59,865 nucleotides of DNA from Chlorogloeopsis fritschii PCC 6912. Its GTDB lineage: Bacteria; Cyanobacteriota; Cyanobacteriia; Cyanobacteriales; Nostocaceae. The translations under genes were made by a program, and so were the position numbers. Every line of letters starts with the position of its first letter. The stretch's first letter is position 1. The stretch spans positions 1-59,865 of the forward strand of contig NZ_AJLN01000044.1 in assembly GCF_000317285.1 (NCBI RefSeq), given 5' to 3'. Shown in pieces: positions 7,996 through 17,201 of the stretch. Below the pieces are notes generated by a model. It was not told the origin of the DNA and did not search any database. It worked only from the letters and a program-made list of their open reading frames with translations.

Positions 7996-9195
7996 TTAGC
8001 ACAAGTGCCTGATAAAATAGAGCGCTTGGTTGGGTTGACAATGAATTACCATTCTCAAGGTTATGATAGCTTCTTCGTATGACCTTAATTTATTTAAAAT
8101 TATTCTTTTATGCGATAAAGCTTCGATACAATTTGGTTTTATATTTAGCAAATAATCATATACCTCTATTGCAGCACTATAATTTTTCAAATAACTATGT
8201 GCAATACCTATATTAAAAATAGCTTTACAATGTGTAGGATTTATTTCTAGAACTTTTTTATATAGCAAAATAGCTTCTTCATGATGTTTTCTATTTTTAA
8301 GATAATTGCCTCTAATATACCATTGTTGACTATAACTATATTTGAAATTTTGTGACCGAATAATTTCTAAATTGATATAATTAGATGAAATTTTTTGTAA
8401 ATCAATCAAGACTTCTGATGCAGATTGATAACGGTGTTTAAAATAACAACTTGTCATCTTATCTAAAATGTCTGCCAAATCTTGATTAATATTTATAATA
8501 TTGCGCCACATAATTTCACCAGTCTCATAATCTCGTGATGGTACATTACCAATCAAGGCTTGAATTGCAATTACACCCACAGCATATACATCACTAAAAA
8601 ACCCTGGTCTACCATTTGCTTGTTCATCTGGCATATAATCTTTTTTACCAATTGTAATTGTCTTAGTGCGCCTTCGTTGACCATCATTATCAATCAATAC
8701 CTGTTTTACAGAGCCAAAATCAATCAGAACTAATTTGTTATCTTGTTTCCTTTTAACTAAATTATCAGGTGAAATATCACGATGAATTACATTATTTATC
8801 TGTACGAATTGAAGTATTTCAAGAATATCTACTACTAACTCATATACTTCTTTTTCACTAAAAATTCTATTTTCTAACTCTTCACTTAATTCATATCCAT
8901 CTATAAACTCTTCTACTAAATATAATTGGTTGTCTTCTTCAAAAAAGTCAAATAGTTTAGGAATTCTATCATGCTGTCCTAAAAGTTTAAGAGTTTCGGC
9001 TTCAGTGTAAAATAGACGTTTAGCTGTCTTAAAATCTACTGGATTGAATGGATTTATTGAAGGATAAAGTTGTTTTACAACACACCAAATACTATCATAC
9101 GACTTAGCATCTTTAGCTAGATAAGCACGACCAAATCCTCCTCCTCCCAAAAGGTATGTGAGCTTATATTGCTCACGAATTATTTTTCCAATCAT
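7996..9195 (-). CDS. Ser/Thr protein kinase with C-terminal TPRs, inside the csm operon
   Basis: The 399-aa protein has a Hanks-type kinase domain at about residues 10-270. It shows the Gly-rich loop LGGGGFGRAY, the Lys of CVVKQL, the catalytic loop VIHRDISPDN, metal-binding LIDFGSV and the F-helix SDVYAVG. About 100 residues of TPR-like repeats follow (YLKNRKHHEEAILLYKKVLE and the next repeat). The Lys usual two residues after the catalytic Asp is Ser (HRDISPDN), which also occurs in other cyanobacterial kinases. It starts only 21 bp after csm5 and precedes cas6, so co-transcription is likely. The tail looks short for a cyanobacterial TPR kinase. Targets are unknown; a role in CRISPR signalling would be inference from position. 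Confidence 0.85.
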   Translation of the reverse strand: MIGKIIREQYKLTYLLGGGGFGRAYLAKDAKSYDSIWCVVKQLYPSINPFNPVDFKTAKRLFYTEAETLKLLGQHDRIPKLFDFFEEDNQLYLVEEFIDGYELSEELENRIFSEKEVYELVVDILEILQFVQINNVIHRDISPDNLVKRKQDNKLVLIDFGSVKQVLIDNDGQRRRTKTITIGKKDYMPDEQANGRPGFFSDVYAVGVIAIQALIGNVPSRDYETGEIMWRNIININQDLADILDKMTSCYFKHRYQSASEVLIDLQKISSNYINLEIIRSQNFKYSYSQQWYIRGNYLKNRKHHEEAILLYKKVLEINPTHCKAIFNIGIAHSYLKNYSAAIEVYDYLLNIKPNCIEALSHKRIILNKLRSYEEAIITLRMVIHCQPNQALYFIRHLC

Positions 9196-9216
9196 AAGAT
9201 TAAATAAAAATAATAA

Positions 9217-10494
9217 CTATAAGACTTTGAGCTTAAGCCATCCTGGTGTAAACTTAATTTTGCCATTTGAACTCACTACTGATCGTCTAGACTTTGGAGC
9301 TTCAAAACCCGGTGCTTTTAAACCACAAGTATTACGAATTTCTTCTCTTACTTCATCGTCAAGGCATAAACCAATAGTTGTTGCCATCATTCCACTACCC
9401 CAACCTAATCGTATGGTAAATGGGCATTCTTCAGGTTCGTAAAATTGGCGAATGTCATTAAAATCTAAATCCCTTCCTGCTGCATGTGGATTATTTATAA
9501 TATCGTTCCAATAATCGTGTTCATAATCCCATTGTTCTTGACTAAACTCGTGACAAATTTTGATAAGTTCGTCTAGATTTTGAAATGGTAATTTCATTCC
9601 TTGTTTATGCTGAAACCAAGAAAGCATTTCTGTATCGAGTGTCACGGTAAATGTTGTCTGGACATTTCGTACCATCTCGACGTAAAGAGATGCTCTATAC
9701 TTTGCTAGATAATCAGGAAAGCGACTGGATACAATTATTTCGGCAACAACGGGTAAGTTAATGGGGATTGATTGTCCTTTTTTAGTGGTAATCTTACCTT
9801 CAATTAGAGGTTCGCAATCACTAACACTTAGCGCTCTAAAAAAATCGGTGTTTTGACTGCTACCGTTATATCTTTTACCTTGATATATAAGAGTGTATTC
9901 TGAGAATAAAGTGTCCATAAATATATCGTCATCAGCAGATTTTTGCTGATACTTATTAAGAGTTCCTAATTTATTTCTTAAAACCTTTTCGATGTCGCTA
10001 ACTTTTTGATTTTTGGGTACGTTGTAGCGATCGCCATGTTTGAGCAAGTAATATGCGATCGCAGTTCTAATTGCCCCTTTAATCGACGAACCTGGTATAT
10101 ATAGCTGCCCCATGCCATTACGAATCATCGGACGCAAATCGGTGATGCGATCGTCTGTCAGCTTTTGGCTAATGGCATTTTTCGGGAAAATCAACTCTCC
10201 GTTGCTATCAGTCGCACTCCACCACTGTTCCCCAAACGCATCTTTAAGTAGGTTGCTGATATCTTGGCGATCGCTAATTGCTTGGATATAGTCATTGAGA
10301 TATCTACCACCTTTCTTGTGCAGGGCTTTGGCAAGGGCATCTTGGTTGGGAAGATAAACTTTTTTGGATGTTTGCACGTATTCAAAAGGGTTTAACCTCG
10401 ATACTGCCGAACCAATATGCAAGATAGGGCTAGTTAATTGTATTTTTTTTGACTCGTAAACTTCGGGCTTTTTGAGGGCAATAGAAGGAAGCAT
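9217..10494 (-). CDS. csm5: Type III-A CRISPR RAMP protein Csm5
   Basis: The 425-aa protein has the Csm5 opening LTSPILHIGSAVSRLNPFEYV, the RAMP motif LYIPGSSIKGAIRTAIAY, and a long insertion before the C-terminal RAMP domain with glycine-rich RLGWGSGMMATT. Csm5 caps the 3'-spacer end of the crRNA in the Csm complex and recruits crRNA-trimming nucleases. It follows csm4 by 15 bp. Its length is within the family range. Confidence 0.87.
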   Translation of the reverse strand: MLPSIALKKPEVYESKKIQLTSPILHIGSAVSRLNPFEYVQTSKKVYLPNQDALAKALHKKGGRYLNDYIQAISDRQDISNLLKDAFGEQWWSATDSNGELIFPKNAISQKLTDDRITDLRPMIRNGMGQLYIPGSSIKGAIRTAIAYYLLKHGDRYNVPKNQKVSDIEKVLRNKLGTLNKYQQKSADDDIFMDTLFSEYTLIYQGKRYNGSSQNTDFFRALSVSDCEPLIEGKITTKKGQSIPINLPVVAEIIVSSRFPDYLAKYRASLYVEMVRNVQTTFTVTLDTEMLSWFQHKQGMKLPFQNLDELIKICHEFSQEQWDYEHDYWNDIINNPHAAGRDLDFNDIRQFYEPEECPFTIRLGWGSGMMATTIGLCLDDEVREEIRNTCGLKAPGFEAPKSRRSVVSSNGKIKFTPGWLKLKVL

Positions 10495-10509
10495 TTTAGA
10501 TATTAAATT

Positions 10510-11619
10510 TTAGATTTGTACTTTGATAGGAAGACTTAAACCAATTCCACTACGATATATTTTGTGTGCTTTGAATTCACTGGGAGTTACATCGGCTAGT
10601 TTTCCCTGCGGTGCAATTGGAAACACCGAACCTTCTGCAAACATCCTTACCATCTGGCGGCGAATATTGCCATCAGAAAACCATCCACCCCGTTCTTGGA
10701 TGTCGTAGCTGCTGTGAGAATTCATTAATTGCTCAAGGATAGATTTATCGTCATCCCAAAACAAACTAATTAAGCACTGATAAGCTAATTCATCTGAGGA
10801 TTTGACGATATTTTCCCAAGTAGGGGAAACATCCTTTAAATCTAACCATTCGGCTTTGAATAGCCCTGCACCGCTTGAACGTTCTCCCCCAATCCCCTCT
10901 TCTCCCAGCAAGTCCAATGCTGCTTTCAATTCTGTAATAAGTTGGGGGTTATTATCCTCGAAATATACTAGGAAATACAGCCCAGATAAGCTTTTGATAC
11001 TGCTACCATTTTGCTCCCAATTGAATTTTACGTATCCTGTATGGTAAAAATTAGTGGTGCTAGTTGTCCTATCTATGGCAACTTTAGGAAGTTTGTGATT
11101 TTTGAATGCTTCTTTGTAATCAAACGTACCAGCTTCTTTAAGTTTACCTTTAGCGTTACCTTTGGTTTTATCAGTCAGTTCTTGAGCATCTTCTTTAGTA
11201 AACCCTTCTCCCCGATACCAACGCTGCCAAATATCAAGCGGTAAGTAATTAAGAGATTTGTAGGTTTTAAAGAAGGTTAAATCATCTTGTTTACTATCTA
11301 AATCACCACCATGTGGATAATTAATAGGAAATTTCAAGGGGCGGGGAAGGTAGAAAATAGTATAATTTTTGGTATTATTCTTGCATTCGCGGTAGATAAA
11401 AGTCGAACTTATTCGCATCGGGGGTTTGGGTTGAAGAAACTTTTTTAACAATTCTTCAACGGGTTTTTTCCCAAATAGCCGTGCGTAATTACTTACCCAA
11501 GCACTAAACAAAGTATCTGAACGTACTCGTTCTTTTGACTCTTCCATGCCGATACCCAGCTCCCCGAAATGGACGCTTGACAGTCCGAAGTTGAGTTTGA
11601 CAAGTTGCCATTTACCCAT
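10510..11619 (-). CDS. csm4: Type III-A CRISPR RAMP protein Csm4
   Basis: The 369-aa protein begins with a Csm4-like strand (WQLVKLNFGLSSVHFGELG) followed by RVRSDTLFSAWVSNYARL, the typical SDTLFSA motif. Near residues 240-250 it has the glycine-rich loop EEGIGGERSSGAGLF. Csm4 binds the 5' tag of the crRNA and anchors Cas10 at the base of the complex. Start and stop are tightly packed between csm3 (2 bp) and csm5. Confidence 0.87.
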   Translation of the reverse strand: MGKWQLVKLNFGLSSVHFGELGIGMEESKERVRSDTLFSAWVSNYARLFGKKPVEELLKKFLQPKPPMRISSTFIYRECKNNTKNYTIFYLPRPLKFPINYPHGGDLDSKQDDLTFFKTYKSLNYLPLDIWQRWYRGEGFTKEDAQELTDKTKGNAKGKLKEAGTFDYKEAFKNHKLPKVAIDRTTSTTNFYHTGYVKFNWEQNGSSIKSLSGLYFLVYFEDNNPQLITELKAALDLLGEEGIGGERSSGAGLFKAEWLDLKDVSPTWENIVKSSDELAYQCLISLFWDDDKSILEQLMNSHSSYDIQERGGWFSDGNIRRQMVRMFAEGSVFPIAPQGKLADVTPSEFKAHKIYRSGIGLSLPIKVQI

Positions 11620-11621
11620 AT

Positions 11622-12656
11622 TTAGCTCCCTGGTAATCGCCGTTGGATGTTTTCGCTTAACCCAGTAAAGTTATCTAAAAGTTCTTGGATATTATTAGCA
11701 GATGGAATTTCTTCTGTCTCTGAACTATCGTTAGGAGTATTGGTAATTCGACGGTAATACTCTAAATCCCGGTAAAAGAAATTGAATTTTTTAAATTCTA
11801 CTTTGCCGTAACCTCTAGAACCGTGACCTCCTAAAGCATCGTCTTCAAGAATTGCTAGAGCGATCGCAATATTTTCTAAATCTTTAATGGCTTGTTCAGG
11901 ATTTTCGACAGTGTAAACAAGCTCAAACTCAAATATCGAACCTGCGGGAACACGCTCAAATTGCCGAGGATTAGCTGCTGCGGTAACGCGATCTATACCG
12001 TTTTCAAATTTCCATTCGGTCATAAATAGACCTGTGTCTACTTTTTTGAGTTGTTCGGCTGATTGGGGTGATAAATGGGAATCGCGGACAATTAAGCGTG
12101 CTGGACAGTTGCGTCCTTTGACTTTGATGTATTCTCCAACTGTTTCCCCTGCATTTAATTGATTGTTAGCATTTTCAACAAACCTACCCGTGCGACTATT
12201 AGTAGCCCAAGCAATATGTCGGCGTTGAGCATTTTGTACGCTTTCCAATCCTTGAGATGCGACTGTATCTGTATCTATCCAACAATTAGTACCTGTCGAA
12301 CCAAATAATCGAGAAACTAGACAAGTAGACGCACCTTCATAACGAATTAAGAGTCCACCGACTTCGCTAAATCCATCCGCTAAATCATCGCTTTCATAGC
12401 GATAAGTATTACTACCACTAGGGCGATTGAGAGGTTTATTTGTTAACCTTTCTGTAATCGCACGTAACTTACCTTTGATAGAAGAACCAGGAAGATAGGG
12501 ATACTGCGTTAAAGGATCGCGTATAACAGGTTTATCAAGTCCGCCAATATCCAGGTTTTCACCACCTCCACCAATATGCAAGCCGGTTTTGACCTCTATT
12601 TGGCTTTTTAGGATAAATTTACCAACTAAGGATTTTTGTTCGAGGGATGCGGGCAT
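11622..12656 (-). CDS. csm3: Type III-A CRISPR backbone RNase Csm3
   Basis: The 344-aa RAMP protein has IGGLDKPVIRDPLTQYPYLP, in which the Asp of GLD (Asp41) matches the catalytic aspartate of Csm3. GSSIKGKLRAI and the C-terminal GGHGSRGYGKVEF glycine-rich loop follow. Csm3 forms the helical backbone and cuts target RNA every six nucleotides. At 344 aa it is longer than many Csm3 proteins (often about 220), with extra internal sequence and a polar C-terminal tail of about 50 residues. It lies between csm2 and csm4 with gaps of 2-3 bp. Confidence 0.88.
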   Translation of the reverse strand: MPASLEQKSLVGKFILKSQIEVKTGLHIGGGGENLDIGGLDKPVIRDPLTQYPYLPGSSIKGKLRAITERLTNKPLNRPSGSNTYRYESDDLADGFSEVGGLLIRYEGASTCLVSRLFGSTGTNCWIDTDTVASQGLESVQNAQRRHIAWATNSRTGRFVENANNQLNAGETVGEYIKVKGRNCPARLIVRDSHLSPQSAEQLKKVDTGLFMTEWKFENGIDRVTAAANPRQFERVPAGSIFEFELVYTVENPEQAIKDLENIAIALAILEDDALGGHGSRGYGKVEFKKFNFFYRDLEYYRRITNTPNDSSETEEIPSANNIQELLDNFTGLSENIQRRLPGS

Positions 12657-12659
12657 AAA

Positions 12660-13232
12660 TTATTTTCCACCTTCGGCTTTATGATAGGCAATGATTGATT
12701 CGATTAATTGAACCAGGCGTTCAAAATCTTTTGCACTTTCAACTTTATCAATTGCTACTGAAATTACTTCTTCTAACGGTTTGGCGGAACGCTGGCGTGC
12801 GGCTGCATAAGCAAGTTTGGGTTTTAGTAATACAACATCAGCCTCTATTTTTGCAAAAATCAATTTGTCTTTCTTGTCATCAGCTTGTTTTTGGATATTT
12901 TGGAGTTTAACGTTCAAATTATCTTCCGTAATCTTTTTGTCTTTCTTAGTCTCTTCCTTTTCTTTTTCTGCTTGTCTTTGAATGCTTTCTAATTCTTCTT
13001 GCAGATTTTTATCCTCATCTTGTTGTGCAAGTAGAGCTTTTATTTGATTAATGGCATCTAGAAATTTGCGAACTTGGTTGGTTTCCAGACGCTGTTGTTT
13101 GAGATACGGGCCAAATTTTTCGGCGTGTTTAACTAAGTCACGTATGGGATAGGTTTTTAGCCCATCTTTCAATCCTGTAATAGTTATCTTGATTTGGTCA
13201 ACAATTGGTTTTTGAATATCGGTTTGTGACAT
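12660..13232 (-). CDS. csm2: Type III-A small subunit Csm2 with a coiled-coil insertion
   Basis: The 190-aa helical protein has Csm2-like ends: LVKHAEKFGPYLKQQRLETNQVRKFLDAI-type helices at the N-terminus, and LLKPKLAYAAARQR plus FERLVQLIESIIAYHK at the C-terminus. Between them, about residues 68-122 are a highly charged Lys/Glu/Gln stretch with predicted coiled-coil character that ordinary Csm2 proteins lack. Csm2 forms the inner filament of the complex. The insertion could protrude from that filament. The gene begins 3 bp after cas10. Confidence 0.8.
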   Translation of the reverse strand: MSQTDIQKPIVDQIKITITGLKDGLKTYPIRDLVKHAEKFGPYLKQQRLETNQVRKFLDAINQIKALLAQQDEDKNLQEELESIQRQAEKEKEETKKDKKITEDNLNVKLQNIQKQADDKKDKLIFAKIEADVVLLKPKLAYAAARQRSAKPLEEVISVAIDKVESAKDFERLVQLIESIIAYHKAEGGK

Positions 13233-13235
13233 ATT

Positions 13236-15608
13236 TTAAGAGTTGCGATTTAGTAGTTCAATCCAAGTTGCGATCGCTCGAAAGTAAGGAGCGTTATGTG
13301 GGTTTTTCAAGGAAGTGCGGAATTCATCATCCTCTAATACGTTTTGCGGTAATCTTGCTAACGTATAGGCTATTTTAGGAAGGTGTAGATAATAACGTGT
13401 TTCTATTGCATAATTTGATTTTTTGTCTTCAATCTTTTTTAAAGCTTGCTCTTGAAGTTCTGCTGTAATCAATAAATTACGGACAAAGTTACGGGAAAAG
13501 TCTTTTCCAATATTTTGGCGTTCTAATCTATCTACAAAAGGTAATATACCCCAAATGGCTGGGTTATCTTCTTGTTTAAGGTATCCAATAATTTTCTTTT
13601 GTACTTCATCTTCTTCATCTAAATGCTGAAGATTTTTTATTTCAATTCCTAACCATTCATCCCATTTAAATACTTGGTTGAATAAACTTAAACTATCGCG
13701 TCCGTTATTCTTAGCTTGCTTTTCTGCATCTCCTGATTCCTCAGCCGCTTTATAAAGAGGAAACTTAGGCTCGGCAATACTAACACCTGCTGAAAGTGTA
13801 ATATCTGGATGATGCCCTGTATAAGCACGAAAGCATTGGTAAATATCGAAGGAAAAATCAACAATTTCATTCCAAGCACCACTAACAAATAAATCGTCTC
13901 CTCCAGCGTAGATAAAAAGTATATTTTTACCCTGATCGTCAGATGATGTTTTGTCTGTACTATTATTGTTTGGTGATTTACTACTATTAGGTAATTGTTT
14001 AATTTCTCTTGGAATATTATCCCTGCGATTAGTAGCCAGACTATTGAGATATACTTTAAAAAAATAGCTCATTTGCCGTGATAATCCAGCTAATCTTGGC
14101 AATGTTTGATTGTCCTTCAAACCCTTAGCAAAGATTTGACCTAATCTATCAACATCCATTCGTAAATAACCGACTCGTTTGATACCTTGAGAAATATCTG
14201 CCATCTCTTCGACACGCAGAAAACGATTGTCGTCTTTCGCTTTCTTGCCATAATTACCAAGGAGAATTGGCGCACAATTACGAAAACTACGGAATTTATA
14301 ATGCTCTAAATTCCAATCATTAACTAATAAAACATTATCGGAATTAGAGTCTACTTGCTTCCAATAGCTAAATAGCTGATAACAAATATTGATTTCACGT
14401 CCATCGCTTGCAGCTAGCTGAAACCAGAGCTTATCCTCCTCATCTTTCTGTTTACCTATCACCTTTTGCGGTTGCGATCGCACAATGGCATCAACGCGAA
14501 ATAGCTTTTCTCCTAACCCGAACATGGTGCGACAGGTACTACAAGCCATCGGCGAACCTGGTTCATTTTTATTTAGCGGTTCTAAAACTTCTTCGTCATC
14601 ACGATGGCAAACTTTGCAAGGGGTATGGGCGTAATATGGTTTAGTTAATGCGATAAGTTCATCAACGTGATCGCCAAATTTACGCGCTTTATAAGCAGCA
14701 AGTTTTTTAGTAGCTTCCGACCAATGTTTACTAAATTCAGTATTACCTATATCTGCAACAGGAAATTCATTTGAACTATCGAGAGCAAGATAAATTTTTC
14801 CTTGGAATTTCTCTCGCAACCATTGGTTAAACTGCAACCGAACTTGCTTTACAGTGTTTTTTGTCACTTCATTACCTGGAGCAAGTATATATATATTGCC
14901 GCCACCTGCATATATGACATTAGTGCGGGGAAGGTTTAAGTGTGTCAAAAGTTGGGCTACAACTTCCTCTGTAACTAATTCTAAATAAAAGCTACGCGCC
15001 CGCAATGATTTGAGCGCACCGTCAGAAGATATGGTGTAAATAAAGTTTTGAATTCCCGATAAGTCGCCAGCAACAATGCTAAGTTTGGCTGTTTTTAAAT
15101 CTTCTGTATTTACTATGGCAGCCGCAACCGCAGCTGTAGTTCTTGCTATATCAATTAATGCCACATTTTCTTCACCATAGCTGATGAATGAACCAAATTT
15201 TTCTAGAATTAGCGTTAGCAGCGAAAGATTTTCCCTGTCTTGCGGGCTGTCCTGCAAAAAACCTATTTCTTTTTTTATCTGCTGTTGTAAAACTTCCAGT
15301 TCAGTTTTTGTTGGTTCTTGAAGTTGTGGGTAGGGAATAGTAGGGTATTTATCTGTAATGAGATTTGGTTGCCAAAAATGTTGTTTATTTTGACCTGGCG
15401 ACGGCTCTAGCTTAACAAAATCAAATAATAACCTTAACGGTTTGGGTGTGCGATCGCTTGGCCATTGCAAATACTCTCTAGCCTTTTCAATAGCACTAGA
15501 ATCAGCAGGTCTAGGTAACTGCAAGCCTGCCCAGTTAGCTAAATATGATACTGCTTGTTGAATGACAGTTAAAGCTTCTAGATGTGACGTATTATGCAAA
15601 CTTATCAT
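13236..15608 (-). CDS. cas10: Cas10/Csm1, HD motif missing, GGDD palm intact
   Basis: The 790-aa large subunit of the Csm complex has the polymerase-like palm motif FIYAGGDDLFVSG near residue 570, needed to make cyclic oligoadenylates. It also has a four-Cys zinc site (CKVC..CSTC), an upstream palm-like domain (NFIYTISS..ARSFYLELVTEEV), and a C-terminal helical domain. The N-terminal region, which in Csm1 normally carries HDIGK for ssDNA cleavage, reads AVSYLANWAGLQ and contains no HD pair. The DNase arm therefore looks lost while the signalling arm is kept, in line with the CARF proteins around it. It is the first gene of the minus-strand operon. Confidence 0.9.
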   Translation of the reverse strand: MISLHNTSHLEALTVIQQAVSYLANWAGLQLPRPADSSAIEKAREYLQWPSDRTPKPLRLLFDFVKLEPSPGQNKQHFWQPNLITDKYPTIPYPQLQEPTKTELEVLQQQIKKEIGFLQDSPQDRENLSLLTLILEKFGSFISYGEENVALIDIARTTAAVAAAIVNTEDLKTAKLSIVAGDLSGIQNFIYTISSDGALKSLRARSFYLELVTEEVVAQLLTHLNLPRTNVIYAGGGNIYILAPGNEVTKNTVKQVRLQFNQWLREKFQGKIYLALDSSNEFPVADIGNTEFSKHWSEATKKLAAYKARKFGDHVDELIALTKPYYAHTPCKVCHRDDEEVLEPLNKNEPGSPMACSTCRTMFGLGEKLFRVDAIVRSQPQKVIGKQKDEEDKLWFQLAASDGREINICYQLFSYWKQVDSNSDNVLLVNDWNLEHYKFRSFRNCAPILLGNYGKKAKDDNRFLRVEEMADISQGIKRVGYLRMDVDRLGQIFAKGLKDNQTLPRLAGLSRQMSYFFKVYLNSLATNRRDNIPREIKQLPNSSKSPNNNSTDKTSSDDQGKNILFIYAGGDDLFVSGAWNEIVDFSFDIYQCFRAYTGHHPDITLSAGVSIAEPKFPLYKAAEESGDAEKQAKNNGRDSLSLFNQVFKWDEWLGIEIKNLQHLDEEDEVQKKIIGYLKQEDNPAIWGILPFVDRLERQNIGKDFSRNFVRNLLITAELQEQALKKIEDKKSNYAIETRYYLHLPKIAYTLARLPQNVLEDDEFRTSLKNPHNAPYFRAIATWIELLNRNS

Positions 15609-16122
15609 GATAACAAGGGACTAGATATCTATTTTTACAGTAAATTCCGAATATTTGAGTAAATTAACTATAATTTTGATACAAAAATTTATTTGATTTG
15701 CTTAAGTAAATTTTCATAAACAGTTTTTACCTGCCGCCGCACCTAAAGACCGCTAGTAATTTCTAAATATGGTTCCGACTGATGCACTGAGGGCAGTTCT
15801 AGATTTTTTATATCTGCGGTTCTATCAGGCGATCGCTTATTTGCCTACAGTCACCCTACTTTTTTATTGCACCCCTATCGATTCGGCAACAAATGACAGC
15901 AGAGGCGACGCAAGAATTAGCAAATTACCAGACTGAATGAGCCTATGTTCTACATATGAGTTACTATGATGTTTTCTTACTTCTAAAACCTTCCGAATGC
16001 CGAAAAAAGCAAGTGTTATTTGTTGTACTTGATTTTGCCTTAGTTCGCGTCGGCGAAGTTTGTTTGTGTAGCCGCAAATTCATTTGCCAGAGCTTCAGTT
16101 AACTATATTCTAAAAAACCAAA
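15609..16122. other. Intergenic region between cas10 and the membrane CARF gene
   Basis: This 514-bp divergent region should contain the promoters for the csm operon (minus) and the membrane CARF gene (plus). An open frame at 15769-15936 (+, 55 codons, MVPTDALRAVLDF..) has no ribosome-binding site and no recognisable motif, so I do not call it a gene. No CRISPR repeats are seen. Confidence 0.5.
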
Positions 16123-16971
16123 ATGCTTGCACCCAAACAGAACCAAAATTCTCCGCTAGAAAATATATTTTCTCCCCGCTCTCCGCTAGATTTTTTAGGT
16201 TTTGCAGTGGTTGGAGTCATTATTAATTTACTATCTGGCGCAGATCCCCTCGGATTTTTAGGAGTAGGAGTTTTGTTTATTTACTGGTTGTGGTTAGACC
16301 GTCGGCGCGTTAAAAAGCTATCTCAAAGATTAAGGTTTGTTGTTGATAAAGAACCTCCCAAAGGCGCTAAAGGACTTATTCTCTTGCTTAGTCCCTATTC
16401 GCCTCGTCAAGAGTCGTTGCGAGATGAAAAACAGCTAAAACCACTTGTAGAACATATTATCAATACACCTATTGAAAAGTTGCAACTTGCAGATTTTCAA
16501 AATATCGACTTATTTAACTCCAATCTTTTTCCGCAGATAAAAGCTGTAGAATACCATATCGAGAAAGGTAACCTCCGGGATGTTTGGTTAATTAGCAGCC
16601 AAAGCTACGATCAAGTAAAAGGTTCTGAAATTACAGCACAAATTTTGTTACACTATTTAAGCTTTCAATACGGACAGCGCTTGGAAGTCCATTCCCAAGG
16701 TTTTTGTGTGGAGGATTGGAATTACAAAAAACTTTGGGATTTGGCAGATAAAATTTTCCGCGAATCAGATTACAAAGACGAGGCTGTAGTTGCTGACATT
16801 ACAGGTGGAACAAAGATGATGACTATGGCGCTAGCTATGGCTTGTATTCCACCTAAGCGACGGATGCAATATATGGATGCCCAACGTGACTGGCAAGGTA
16901 ATCCATTGCCAGTTGGTGAAATTAACCCGATTGGTATTGAAGTTGCTCCCATTATTCACGGTAACGAATAG
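16123..16971 (+). CDS. Membrane-anchored CARF-domain protein
   Basis: The 282-aa protein begins with two predicted membrane spans (about residues 22-40 and 43-58: FLGFAVVGVIINLL and LGFLGVGVLFIYWLW), followed by the positive stop-transfer DRRRVKK. The rest is cytoplasmic with a CARF-type ligand loop near residue 220, VVADITGGTKMMTMALAMAC. This is the same loop as in the stand-alone CARF protein at 5308-5817. The layout suggests a cyclic-oligoadenylate-responsive membrane effector, comparable in principle to CARF-transmembrane proteins such as Cam1 but with the spans at the N-terminus. It is divergent from cas10. Membrane action on activation is inference. Confidence 0.8.
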   Translation: MLAPKQNQNSPLENIFSPRSPLDFLGFAVVGVIINLLSGADPLGFLGVGVLFIYWLWLDRRRVKKLSQRLRFVVDKEPPKGAKGLILLLSPYSPRQESLRDEKQLKPLVEHIINTPIEKLQLADFQNIDLFNSNLFPQIKAVEYHIEKGNLRDVWLISSQSYDQVKGSEITAQILLHYLSFQYGQRLEVHSQGFCVEDWNYKKLWDLADKIFRESDYKDEAVVADITGGTKMMTMALAMACIPPKRRMQYMDAQRDWQGNPLPVGEINPIGIEVAPIIHGNE

Positions 16972-17048
16972 TTGCGGGTAGCACAGTCTTTACATCTTTA
17001 TAAGCTGTGTTTTTGTTACTTCACATCTTGCGCCAGTTCCAACAGTCT

Positions 17049-17121
17049 GGAGGCACAAGCCCACAAACCCTCGTTACCAGGTTCAACCTGGTAACGAGAA
17101 CTGGAGCCTCTGGCTCTCGTA
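17049..17121. repeat. Dispersed hairpin repeat, copy 1
   Basis: Contains the inverted repeat CTCGTTACCAGGTT/AACCTGGTAACGAG followed by GAGCCTCTGGCTCTCGT, itself a small hairpin. A close copy lies at 38844-38918 and a degraded inverted one at 46930-46978. No coding capacity. Confidence 0.7.
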
Positions 17122-17201
17122 CTGCAATTTGAGCTAATCGAGTTATGAAGAATTATTTGTGCTTGCTAATAGTGCAATCATGCCCGATTCAGAAACTAGC
17201 A

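Noticed and set aside
15769-15936. Open frame MVPTDALRAVLDF.. between cas10 and the membrane CARF gene
   Set aside because: No ribosome-binding site, no homology that I recognise, and it lies in a likely promoter region.
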